Origin: JBDRKE01 sp043814315
Lineage (GTDB): Bacteria; Omnitrophota; Gorgyraeia; Gygaellales; Profunditerraquicolaceae
Assembly (NCBI GenBank): GCA_043814315.1
Contig: JBDRKE010000018.1
Coordinates: forward strand, 1-34,182
Length of the DNA: 34,182 bases
Direction: 5' to 3'
The notes under the pieces were generated by a model. That model saw only the letters and a program-made list of their open reading frames with translations, was not told the origin of the DNA and made no database searches. A program made the translations under genes and the position numbers. This document shows, in pieces, positions 15,666 to 23,176 of this stretch (the stretch's first letter is position 1; every line of letters starts with the position of its first letter).

Positions 15666-15773
15666 TAATCCAAAATCCAAATATTACCAATACTACCAAA
15701 CAAATCCCAAATAGTTTTGGATTTTGGATTTGGGATTTGTTTTGGATTTGGTATTATTGGGATTTAGGATTTT
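15666..15773 (+). repeat. AAATCCAAA-type inverted-repeat element
   Basis: Words TCCAAAATCCAAAT, ACCAATACTACCAAA and AAATCCCAAAT form the left half. Their complements (TTTTGGATTTGGGATTTG, GGTATTATTGGGATTT) form the right. ACAAATCCCAAAT (15700-15712) pairs perfectly with ATTTGGGATTTGT (15728-15740). It fills the gap between recO and the ketopantoate reductase gene. Confidence 0.75.
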
Positions 15774-15789
15774 TTGGGGGGAGTCTGAT

Positions 15790-16716
15790 ATGAAAATAGT
15801 GGTGGTGGGTCCGGGAGCCATGGGTTGTTTGTTCGCCGCCTTTTTATCGAAGTCAAAAGAAGAAATCTGGCTTTTGGATAAAAACAAAGAGAGGGCCGGG
15901 CGTATCAATCAGGACGGCATATCGCTGGAGGGTGTCTCCGGAAATTGGCATGCCCAGGTGAAAGCCACCAGCGAAGCCAAAGAAATAGGCGAGGCGGATT
16001 TAGTTATTATCTGCGTAAAGTCTTACGATACAAAACAAGCCGTAGCGCGTTCAAAGGCGCTGCTGGGACAAAATACAAGCGTGCTGACGCTTCAAAACGG
16101 CATCGGTAATATTGAAATTATCGGTGAAGGGGTAGGCAGCGATAAAGTCATCGGGGGCGTGACAAATGAAGGTGCTACGCTTCTGGATACAGGCCGCATT
16201 CGCCATGCCGGAAAAGGGGAAACCGTGGTCGGCCGCATTGACGGCAAGATTCCTGTTCAGATGCGCTTCCTACGCGAGATTTTTAATAAGGCGGGGCTTG
16301 AGACAAGAATATCCCGGGATATAAAAGGGCTTTTGTGGTCCAAGCTTATTATCAACGTGGGTATCAATGCGCTTACCGCCATCACGCGGTTAAATAACGG
16401 AAAATTGGTAGAGTTTGAGGGGACGCGCAAAATCCTCAGAGACGCGGTCACGGAAGCCACGCGCATAGCTAAAAGAAAAAGAATAAAACTTATATACGAT
16501 GATCCCCTGGCTAAAGTTGAAGCAGTGTGCGAAGCCACCGCAGGCAATGTGTCCAGCATGCTACAGGATGTCTTGAGGAGGAGGCGCACGGAAATAGATT
16601 TTATCAATGGGGTGGTGGTGCGTCAGGCTCAGGAGCTGGGCATCCCTGTGCCGGTCAATTCCATTCTGCTTGGTTTAGTAAAGACCATTGAAGAAAGTTA
16701 TAATCTTTCCCTCTAA
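15790..16716 (+). CDS. panE: 2-dehydropantoate 2-reductase (ketopantoate reductase)
   Basis: The enzyme reduces 2-dehydropantoate to pantoate with NADPH, the second step of pantothenate/CoA synthesis. It has 308 residues from the ATG at 15790. The frame is open from 15724, but that stretch is repeat element, and GGGGGGA precedes 15790. The N-terminal Rossmann motif is VVVGPGAMGCLFAAFL. The family blocks LQNGIGNIE, GVTNEGATL, the LLWSKLIINVGINALTAI block with its conserved lysine and asparagine, and TEIDFINGVVV near the end are all present. panB, for the step before, lies at 24730, so both pantoate-forming enzymes are in the window. ApbA/PanE paralogues with other 2-oxoacid substrates exist, but the motif match and panB nearby favour PanE. 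Confidence 0.92.
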   Translation: MKIVVVGPGAMGCLFAAFLSKSKEEIWLLDKNKERAGRINQDGISLEGVSGNWHAQVKATSEAKEIGEADLVIICVKSYDTKQAVARSKALLGQNTSVLTLQNGIGNIEIIGEGVGSDKVIGGVTNEGATLLDTGRIRHAGKGETVVGRIDGKIPVQMRFLREIFNKAGLETRISRDIKGLLWSKLIINVGINALTAITRLNNGKLVEFEGTRKILRDAVTEATRIAKRKRIKLIYDDPLAKVEAVCEATAGNVSSMLQDVLRRRRTEIDFINGVVVRQAQELGIPVPVNSILLGLVKTIEESYNLSL

Positions 16717-16727
16717 CCCCCTTCCCC

Positions 16728-16830
16728 AAAACGTTTCTAATTTTGTTCGTAAAACTGCTTTGAGTTCAAATTTAGAAACGTTTCAGCTACAAATGTAAAG
16801 CAGTTTTGAGTTCAAATTTAGAAACGTTTT
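16728..16830 (+). repeat. Nested palindromic element with AACGTTTCTAA ends (gene-less)
   Basis: Outer arms AAAACGTTTCTAA (16728-16740) and TTAGAAACGTTTT (16818-16830) are perfect complements. Inner arms AAAACTGCTTT (16751-16761) and AAAGCAGTTTT (16797-16807) are also perfect. In addition the right end TGAGTTCAAATTTAGAAACGTTT occurs twice in direct orientation, at 16761-16783 and 16807-16829. The ends resemble those of the transposase element at 3799-4472 and the element at 27801-27853. It looks like a small non-autonomous relative with a duplicated right end, lying between panE and polX. Confidence 0.75.
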
Positions 16831-16872
16831 GAAAAGGAACTATAGAGTTCCTTTGGAGCGAGAGGAGTTAGG

Positions 16873-18582
16873 TTGAAAAATCAGGAAGTAGCTGATATAT
16901 TCAGGGATATGGCGAAGATTTTGGAGATAAAAGGAGACAATCCTTTTAGAATCCGCGCTTACGAACGGGCAGCGCAGAATATCGAAGGCCTGTCTGAAGG
17001 CATAGAAGATTTTGTCCGTAAGGACACTCTCCTGGAGATCCCCGGAATCGGCAAAGACCTTGAGAGTAAGATTAAAGAGATTGTAGCCACCTCAAGGTTA
17101 AAGTTTTACGAAGACCTGAAAAAAACCATACCCAAAGGCCTCCTGGGCCTGCTCAATATTCCTTCCATAGGCCCCAAAACCGCCAAGCTTCTTTACGAAA
17201 AATTGAAGATAAAAAGCCTTTCTGAATTAGAGAAGGCGATCGCAAAGAATAAGCTTCAGGGAATCTTCGGCATAAAGGAGAAAACCGTAGAAAATATTCA
17301 AAAAGGCATTTCCCTGCTGAAGAGGGGCAAGGAGCGCATGACTTTAGGCCAGGCTATGAGAGTAGCAGAGGAATTTGCGAGTGTTTTGAAGAAACTGCCC
17401 GAAGTCAAGAAAATCGCCTTTGCCGGAAGCTTGCGCAGGCAAAAGGAGACTGTCCGGGACGTTGATATCCTGGTGATTTCCGATAACCCTTCAAAGGCCA
17501 TGAACGCCTTCACGAAAAACCCTTCCGTGAAAGATATCTTGGCGAAAGGAGAAACAAAATCCTCCGTGCGCACCCAAGAGGACGTGCAAGTCGATTGCCG
17601 GGTGGTTAAACAGAAATCTTTCGGCGCAGCCCTGTTGTATTTTACCGGCTCAAAAAATTTCAATATCAAATTACGGCAGCTGGCAATCCGCAGGGGTTTA
17701 AAGATCAACGAATACGGGATGTTCAAAAAACAAAAATTCGTTGCCGGAAAAACAGAAGAAGGAATCTTTAAGAAACTGAATATGGCTGCCATTGAGCCAG
17801 AGATGAGGGAAGATAATGGAGAGGTGGAGCTGGCACTTAAATTCGCGCTGCCGAAATTAATCGAGCTTAAGGATCTCAAAGGAGACCTGCACGCGCATTC
17901 CGCCTGGTCTGACGGCAACCATTCCATCGAAGAGATGGTTAAGGCCGCCAAAGAATTGGGATACGGTTATATCGCCATTACCGACCATTCGCAAAGCTTG
18001 AGGGTCGCCAACGGCTTAAGGCCCGCGGATTTAAAAAAGAAAAAGCGGGAAATAGAGAAACTGAACGTAAGGCTCATCAACTTCAGAGTCCTTTACGGCA
18101 CCGAAGCCGATATTGATTCCGAAGGAAAGATGGATTACAATGACGATATTCTTAAGGAATTCGATATCGTAGTGGCAGCTATTCACACGGGCTTTAAGCA
18201 GTCCAAAGCCCAGCTTACCCGGCGGCTGGTGCGCGCCTGTAAAAATAAACACGTACACATTTTGGCGCACCTGACAGGCAGGCTCTGGGGTGTGCGCGAT
18301 GCTTATGATATCGACCTGGAGGAGGTGTTGAAAGCAGCTAAAGATACGAATACGCATCTTGAAATCAATGCCTTTCCCCAGCGGCTGGATTTGAATGATG
18401 TGCATGCCCGCCGTGCCAGGGAGATGGGCGTTAAGCTATCCATCGGCACGGATTCGCATGAAACCTCGCAGCTGGACTTCATAAAATTCGGCCTGGCCGT
18501 GGCGCGCCGCGCATGGCTAACTAAAGAAGACGTCATCAATACGCTGAATGTTGAAGAACTGCTGAAGGAAATAGAGAAATAG
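16873..18582 (+). CDS. polX: Family X DNA polymerase with PHP domain (PolX)
   Basis: The protein has 569 residues, the usual length of bacterial PolX. The start is a TTG at 16873 preceded by GAGAGGAGTT. An N-terminal helix-hairpin-helix 8-kDa domain (NPFRIRAYERAAQNIEGL, then IPGIGKDLESKI and IPSIGPKTAKLL) comes first. The nucleotidyltransferase palm has G185-S186 and catalytic aspartates D196, D198 and D241. A C-terminal PHP domain begins GDLHAHSAWSDG at 337-348 and contains ITDHSQSL and a final GTDSHETSQLDF. Family members perform gap-filling DNA repair, and the PHP domain gives Mn-dependent 3'-5' exonuclease and AP-endonuclease activities. All metal residues I can check are in place. The gene ends 14 bases before apbE. 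Confidence 0.95.
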   Translation: MKNQEVADIFRDMAKILEIKGDNPFRIRAYERAAQNIEGLSEGIEDFVRKDTLLEIPGIGKDLESKIKEIVATSRLKFYEDLKKTIPKGLLGLLNIPSIGPKTAKLLYEKLKIKSLSELEKAIAKNKLQGIFGIKEKTVENIQKGISLLKRGKERMTLGQAMRVAEEFASVLKKLPEVKKIAFAGSLRRQKETVRDVDILVISDNPSKAMNAFTKNPSVKDILAKGETKSSVRTQEDVQVDCRVVKQKSFGAALLYFTGSKNFNIKLRQLAIRRGLKINEYGMFKKQKFVAGKTEEGIFKKLNMAAIEPEMREDNGEVELALKFALPKLIELKDLKGDLHAHSAWSDGNHSIEEMVKAAKELGYGYIAITDHSQSLRVANGLRPADLKKKKREIEKLNVRLINFRVLYGTEADIDSEGKMDYNDDILKEFDIVVAAIHTGFKQSKAQLTRRLVRACKNKHVHILAHLTGRLWGVRDAYDIDLEEVLKAAKDTNTHLEINAFPQRLDLNDVHARRAREMGVKLSIGTDSHETSQLDFIKFGLAVARRAWLTKEDVINTLNVEELLKEIEK

Positions 18583-18590
18583 TACCTTAA

Positions 18591-18672
18591 ATCCAAATGT
18601 CAAAATCCAAAATCCAAAATTCAAAACAAAGGATTTTTTATCTCTATTTTGTGCTTTGTGCTTTGACATTTG
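18591..18672 (+). repeat. AAATCCAAA-type inverted-repeat element overlapping apbE start
   Basis: CAAATGTCAAA (18594-18604) pairs perfectly with TTTGACATTTG (18662-18672). Between them are AAAATCCAAAATCC words and the words TTTTGTGCTTTGTGCTTTG. The element at 32212-32335 has the same words and nearly identical ends (CAAATGACAAA/TTTGTCATTTG). This copy is translated as the start of the apbE signal peptide. Confidence 0.8.
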
Positions 18673-19556
18673 AATTTCTATGCGGCTGCCAAAATAAGCA
18701 ACTTTATAATGAGCGCCGCATAGCCATGGGCACTTTTGTGGAAGTACTCTCTGACCGCGCGAATGCGGCAGGCATTGTCTTCAAAGAAATAAAACGAATA
18801 GAGGGCTTACTCAGTAAATACAACCCCGACAGCGAAGTTTCGCTGCTGAATAAAGCCGGGATGTTAAAGGCGAGCCCCGAAACTTTTACCGTTATAAAAA
18901 AAGCCAAAGAATTCTGGCAGGAGAGTGAAGGCGCTTTTGACATTACCGTAGCCGCTCTTATGGACCTGTGGGGGTTCACGAACCGGGAATATGTTGTTTT
19001 GAATCAGGAGCAAATAACGGAATCTCTGAAAAAAGTTGGTTCTGATAAAATTGCTTTGAATGAAACCGATAATGTGATAAAATTCCTTGATTCGGGAATC
19101 AAAATTGACCTGGGGGGTATTGCCAAGGGCTTTGCCGTAGATTGCGCCGTAAAAAAATTAAAGGAGGCGCAGGTCAAAAGTTGCTTGATAAACGCCGGCG
19201 GGGACGTGTACTGTTTAGGAAAAAAATCCGGCCGGGCCTGGAGAGTGGCTGTCCAAAACCCGCGGCATCCGGGCGTCATTAATCAGTTTGAGCTTAATGA
19301 CCAATGCGCGGCTACCTCCGGAAATTATGAACAGTATTTTACCCTGGGCGGTAAAGAATACGCTCATATCATCAACCCTAAAACCGGCTCTCCGGCAGAT
19401 TCGGGTTTAAGTTCCGTAACGGTTATCGCACCAGACTGCCTGACAGCCGACGCGCTTGCAACCACTATTTTTGTTTTAGGAAAAGAAAAAGGAGAGGCCC
19501 TGGCTGAAAAATACCCGGGCGTTCATGTAGAGTTCATAGAAGATGAAACAAGATAA
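18597..19556 (+). CDS. apbE: FAD:protein FMN transferase (ApbE) lipoprotein
   Basis: The enzyme attaches FMN covalently to Ser/Thr of target flavoproteins outside the cytoplasmic membrane. It has 319 residues. A lipoprotein signal (RIFYLYFVLCALTFEFLCGC) places the lipidated cysteine at residue 31. Core blocks are RRIAMGTFVEV, KIDLGGIAKGFAVD, INAGGDVYCLG and HIINPKTGSPA, followed by a C-terminal LTADALATTIFVLG. All are family signatures, including the metal/FAD-binding aspartate and threonine region. The first 25 or so codons lie within a repeat element, and no ribosome site precedes the ATG. The domain needs the upstream residues to be exported, so the repeat-derived signal peptide is probably real. 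RNF, NQR and other usual ApbE targets are not in the window; an NfnA-like flavoprotein follows by 12 bases, but that protein is cytoplasmic. Confidence 0.93.
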   Translation: MSKSKIQNSKQRIFYLYFVLCALTFEFLCGCQNKQLYNERRIAMGTFVEVLSDRANAAGIVFKEIKRIEGLLSKYNPDSEVSLLNKAGMLKASPETFTVIKKAKEFWQESEGAFDITVAALMDLWGFTNREYVVLNQEQITESLKKVGSDKIALNETDNVIKFLDSGIKIDLGGIAKGFAVDCAVKKLKEAQVKSCLINAGGDVYCLGKKSGRAWRVAVQNPRHPGVINQFELNDQCAATSGNYEQYFTLGGKEYAHIINPKTGSPADSGLSSVTVIAPDCLTADALATTIFVLGKEKGEALAEKYPGVHVEFIEDETR

Positions 19557-19568
19557 CCGTTAAAAGCT

Positions 19569-20408
19569 ATGTTTAAGGTATTAGAAAAAAAAGAACTGGC
19601 AAGAGAGATTACCCAGTTTTCGGTAGAGGCCCCTGTGATTGCAAGCAAGGCCAAGGCCGGCCAGTTTGTAGTTGTCATATTAGACGAACAGGGAGAGCGT
19701 ATTCCTTTAACCCTGGCAGGCTGGGATAAAGAAAAGGGCAGCATTACCCTGATATTGCAGAAGGTGGGTTTTACGACAAAAAGATTAGGGGCTCTTAATG
19801 CCGGCGATTCTATCGCGCATATCCTGGGGCCTCTGGGGCATCCCACAAAAATAGAAAAAATCGGGGAAGTTTACTGTATAGGCGGGGGCGTAGGAATAGC
19901 TGAGGTTTATCCGGTTTGCCGCGCTTTTAAAGAAGCAGGCAACCGAGTTACGGGAATCATCGGAGCGCGGAGGAAGGATCTGGTTTTCCTAGAAAAGGAA
20001 ATGCAAAATATCTGCGACGAATTATTTATCACTACGGATGATGGCTCCTATGGCCGCAAGGGCCTGGTCACCGGCGTCCTCAATGGCCTCTTTGAGGTCA
20101 TTGAAAAATCCACGCATACAAACTATCCGGCTTTAGTCTATGCTATCGGCCCGGTCCCTATGATGAAGGCCGTTGCCGGGCTCTGCGGCGGGCTTAAAAT
20201 AAAGACAGTAGTGAGCCTTAATCCCATTATGGTGGATGCCACGGGTATGTGCGGGTCCTGCCGTTGCTCTGTAGGAGGTAAGGCCGTTTTTGGCTGCGTA
20301 GATGGCCCGGATTTTGACGCGCAGCAGGTGGATTTCGAGGAACTCACCCAGCGTTTAAAAACATTTAAACAGGAAGAGGCTGCTATTGATGAAAAACTCG
20401 CTGCGTAA
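19569..20408 (+). CDS. NfnA/SudB-type FAD and [2Fe-2S] subunit
   Basis: The protein has 279 residues of the ferredoxin-NADP reductase/dihydroorotate-dehydrogenase electron-transfer type. An FAD-binding barrel (residues 1-95, IPLTLAGWDKEKGSITLILQKVG) precedes an NAD-binding domain (VYCIGGGVGIAEVYPVCRAFK at about 100-120). A cysteine cluster CGSCRCSVGGKAVFGC at about 229-244, followed by DGPDFDAQQVDF, binds the [2Fe-2S] centre. With the NfnB-like protein at 21797 it would form the NfnAB (SudAB) heterodimer, which couples ferredoxin and NADH to NADPH by electron bifurcation in anaerobes. A sulfide dehydrogenase or glutamate-synthase-associated role is the alternative. The gene overlaps mgtE by 20 bases, so mgtE separates the two subunit genes. 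No strong ribosome site precedes the ATG. Confidence 0.9.
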   Translation: MFKVLEKKELAREITQFSVEAPVIASKAKAGQFVVVILDEQGERIPLTLAGWDKEKGSITLILQKVGFTTKRLGALNAGDSIAHILGPLGHPTKIEKIGEVYCIGGGVGIAEVYPVCRAFKEAGNRVTGIIGARRKDLVFLEKEMQNICDELFITTDDGSYGRKGLVTGVLNGLFEVIEKSTHTNYPALVYAIGPVPMMKAVAGLCGGLKIKTVVSLNPIMVDATGMCGSCRCSVGGKAVFGCVDGPDFDAQQVDFEELTQRLKTFKQEEAAIDEKLAA

Positions 20409-21789
20409 ACGGATAGAGATATTTGCCCTTTTCCTGCCCGAGATCAAGGAACTGATTGAGAAAAGGGATTTTAATGCTCTTAAGGAGTGCCTTAAGAACA
20501 TCCGTTCCGTTGACCTTTCCGAAGGGTGGAAGTCCCTTGAGCCTTCCGAGAAAATCATTATTTTTAAATTGCTCAGCTCGAAAAAGGCGGTGGAGACTTT
20601 TGAAAACTTAAAATTCCCACAACAGGAATTTATTCTCAATAATCTCGCCAATACCGAGCAGGCCCAAATCCTCAACGAGATGTCCCCGGATGAAAGGGCG
20701 GACCTTTTTAAAGAACTGCCGCCAAAAGTGTCTAAAAAACTTTTTAATTTGGTTAGCAAAGAAGAAGCGCAGGACTTAAGAAAACTTCTGGTTTACAAAG
20801 AAGGCACGGCCGGCAGCCTTATGACCACGGAATTCGTGGAATTAAAAAAGGATATGACAGCCCGCCAGGCCCTCCTCTTCATACAGGAAAACCTGCGCGC
20901 CGAAGACCACGAGAACATCTATTCTGTATTTGTCGCAGATGAGAATCACAAGTTAATAGGCATGGTGTCTCTGCAGGATCTTATCAAAGCTCCGCCGGAT
21001 ATTTTTGTCAAAGAGATTATGGAAGGCGCGGATATTATCAAAATCGACGCCCAAACGGATATCAAAGAAGTGGCGGACTGGTTTAAGGTCTACGATCTTT
21101 TAGATGCGCCGGTGGTGGACAAAGAAAATGCGTTGTTGGGGATTATCACCATTGACGATATCGTTGACCTCATGGAGAAGGAGACCACCAAAGAAATATA
21201 CGAAATCGGTAAAATGGATGCCAAGGGAGGCGAAATCATCAGTTACGCCCAGGCCAGCGCCTTCGAATTGGTCAAGAGGCGGGCAGGGTGGCTGGTGATG
21301 CTGCTCATATTTGATTTTTTGACCGGGACGGTATTAAAAAGTTTTGAACACACCTTAAGCTCCGTTGTCGCCCTGGCTTTTTTTATCCCTATGTTGCTGG
21401 ATACGGGAGGTAATGCCGGCAATCAAACATCCATCACCATTATTAGGGGGCTGGCTACGGGTGACGTCAATTTCAAGAATGTTTTTCGCGTTATAAAACT
21501 CGAATTCAGCGCTGCTTTTATGATGGGCCTGATCGTAGGAATCGTTGCTTTTGGCAGGGCCTTTCTTTTGCAGAAAGATTTTCTGCTTGCGTCGGTAGTG
21601 GCCATCACTATGGTTCTCATTGCCATTCTTGCCATATCTACGGGAATATTTTTGCCGCTTTTTTCCAAAAGAATTGGGCTGGACCCCGCGGTTCTCGCCG
21701 GGCCCATTACCACGAGCGTCGTTGATGTTTTAGGCCTGATTATCTATTTTAAGGTTGCTCAATATTTTATTCCCGCTTTAAGGTTTTAG
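20389..21789 (+). CDS. mgtE: MgtE-family magnesium transporter
   Basis: The protein has 466 residues from the ATG at 20389, with AGGAAGAGG upstream. A TTG one codon earlier is less likely. The N-terminal MgtE superhelical domain (residues 20-135, LLSSKKAVETFENL, MSPDERADLFKELPP) is followed by a CBS pair (about 140-265, VADENHKLIGMVSLQDL, DKENALLGIITIDDI). The five-helix channel domain runs from about 290 to the end and contains PMLLDTGGNAGNQTS, the family selectivity region, and a C-terminal LAGPITTSVVDVLGL. MgtE is a Mg2+-gated Mg2+ channel in the inner membrane. It overlaps the preceding flavoprotein gene and is followed by the partner subunit after 7 bases, so all three are very likely co-transcribed. 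Why a Mg channel lies in the middle is unclear. Confidence 0.96.
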   Translation: MKNSLRKRIEIFALFLPEIKELIEKRDFNALKECLKNIRSVDLSEGWKSLEPSEKIIIFKLLSSKKAVETFENLKFPQQEFILNNLANTEQAQILNEMSPDERADLFKELPPKVSKKLFNLVSKEEAQDLRKLLVYKEGTAGSLMTTEFVELKKDMTARQALLFIQENLRAEDHENIYSVFVADENHKLIGMVSLQDLIKAPPDIFVKEIMEGADIIKIDAQTDIKEVADWFKVYDLLDAPVVDKENALLGIITIDDIVDLMEKETTKEIYEIGKMDAKGGEIISYAQASAFELVKRRAGWLVMLLIFDFLTGTVLKSFEHTLSSVVALAFFIPMLLDTGGNAGNQTSITIIRGLATGDVNFKNVFRVIKLEFSAAFMMGLIVGIVAFGRAFLLQKDFLLASVVAITMVLIAILAISTGIFLPLFSKRIGLDPAVLAGPITTSVVDVLGLIIYFKVAQYFIPALRF

Positions 21790-21796
21790 CTAAACC

Positions 21797-23176
21797 ATGC
21801 GTAACAACACCCCGCGACAACCGGGAAAAGAGAGGATTAAGAATTTTCTGGAAGTGGCTCTTGGCTACTCCCGAGAACAGGCAGAAAAAGAAGCCGGGCG
21901 TTGCCTGCAGTGCAAAGACCCTGTTTGCGTCAAGGGTTGTCCCGTAGAAATCGATATTCCCGCTTTCATAAAACTTATTAAGGAAGGCAGGCGCAGGGAG
22001 GCGCTTGAGAAGTTAAAAGAGAAAAATAACCTGCCGGCTGTGTGCGGCCGGGTTTGCCCTCAGGAAGACCAATGTGAGGCCGCGTGCGTCCTCAATAAGA
22101 AAAAGATACCTATCAACATCGGGGCGCTGGAGAGGTTTGCTGCGGATTATGAATTAGATGAAGGGAAAAAACCAAAACCCTGCACCCCGCGCCCTGCACC
22201 CCGCACCAGAATGGCGGTGGTAGGCAGCGGCCCGGCAGGCTTAACCTGCGCAGCGGACCTGGCAAAGATGGGGTATCAAGTCACTCTTTTTGAGTCCTTG
22301 CATATTCCCGGAGGGGTTCTTGTCTACGGTATCCCGGAATTCAGGTTGCCCAAAAAAATAGTTAGGAATGAAATTGGGTATATTCAAAGCCTGGGAGTGG
22401 ATATACAGACCGATATGCTAATCGGCAATACCTACTCGCTGGAGGAATTGTTTCAGAATGGGTTTAAAGCCATATTTGTGGCGGTAGGAGCTGGGCTGCC
22501 GCAGTTTCTGGGGATACCCGCAGAGAACCTAAATCGGGTTTATTCCGCTAATGAATTTTTGACCCGCGTGAATTTGATGAAAGCCTATCAATTTCCCGAA
22601 TACGCTACTCCCATCCCTATCGGTAGCCGTGTTGCCGTTATTGGCGGCGGGAACGTCGCCTTGGATTGCGCGAGGGTGTCTTTAAGATTAGGCAAAGTCG
22701 TGACCCTGGTATATCGGCGCACAGAAACCGAGATGCCTGCCCGTGACGAGGAAATAGAGAACGCCAAAGAAGAAGGAATTATCTTTCAATTCCTGGCTCA
22801 ACCGGTTAAAGTCCTGGGTGAAAAAGGATTTGTAAAAGGTTTAGAGTGTATTAAAATGGTATTGGGGGAACCTGATGAATCAGGCAGAAGGCGGCCTGTT
22901 CCCGTGGAAGATTCAAATTTTATTTTAGATGTGGATACGGTCATCGTGGCCATTGGCCAAAACCCCAATCCGTTATTATCCAGGGCCACACCCCGTCTCA
23001 AGACGAATAAAGACGGCACCCTTGCCGTGGGTAAGGATTTTATGACTTCTATAGAAGGAGTTTTTGCAGGGGGAGATATTATTACGGGAGCAGATACCGT
23101 TATTTCTGCTATGGGCGCGGGGAAGAAAGCGGCCCGGGCTATGGATGCATATATAAAAGGGGAGGGCCTATGTTAA
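21797..23176 (+). CDS. gltA: NfnB/GltA-type NADPH-dependent glutamate synthase small-chain homologue
   Basis: The protein has 459 residues. Its N-terminal domain carries two Cys clusters for [4Fe-4S] centres: CLQCKDPVCVKGCP at about residues 36-49, and CGRVCPQEDQCEAAC at about 79-93. An FAD-binding Rossmann block follows (VVGSGPAGLTCAADLAKMGY), then an NADPH-binding block (VAVIGGGNVALDCARVSLRLG). The C-terminal FAD closing motif is GVFAGGDIITGADTVISAMG. This is the large subunit type of NfnAB/SudAB; with the 279-residue subunit upstream, a bifurcating NADH-dependent ferredoxin:NADP oxidoreductase is the best guess. No large glutamate synthase subunit is visible. Residues about 128-137 (PCTPRPAPRT), in the linker between iron-sulfur and FAD domains, come from a 14-bp tandem repeat. 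Confidence 0.93.
   Translation: MRNNTPRQPGKERIKNFLEVALGYSREQAEKEAGRCLQCKDPVCVKGCPVEIDIPAFIKLIKEGRRREALEKLKEKNNLPAVCGRVCPQEDQCEAACVLNKKKIPINIGALERFAADYELDEGKKPKPCTPRPAPRTRMAVVGSGPAGLTCAADLAKMGYQVTLFESLHIPGGVLVYGIPEFRLPKKIVRNEIGYIQSLGVDIQTDMLIGNTYSLEELFQNGFKAIFVAVGAGLPQFLGIPAENLNRVYSANEFLTRVNLMKAYQFPEYATPIPIGSRVAVIGGGNVALDCARVSLRLGKVVTLVYRRTETEMPARDEEIENAKEEGIIFQFLAQPVKVLGEKGFVKGLECIKMVLGEPDESGRRRPVPVEDSNFILDVDTVIVAIGQNPNPLLSRATPRLKTNKDGTLAVGKDFMTSIEGVFAGGDIITGADTVISAMGAGKKAARAMDAYIKGEGLC
22178..22204 (+). repeat. CCCTGCACCCCGC tandem repeat within the NfnB/GltA-like gene
   Basis: Two perfect 13-base copies lie at 22178-22190 and 22192-22204 (14-base step), followed by an ACC. They encode a proline-rich interdomain linker. 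The GCACC words resemble the complement of the GGTGC words in the hisS repeat. Confidence 0.6.

Noticed and set aside
16761..16829. Two 23-base direct repeats with a 23-base spacer, resembling a mini CRISPR
   Set aside because: There are only two copies, the repeats are ends of a palindromic element with nested inverted arms, and no cas gene is nearby.
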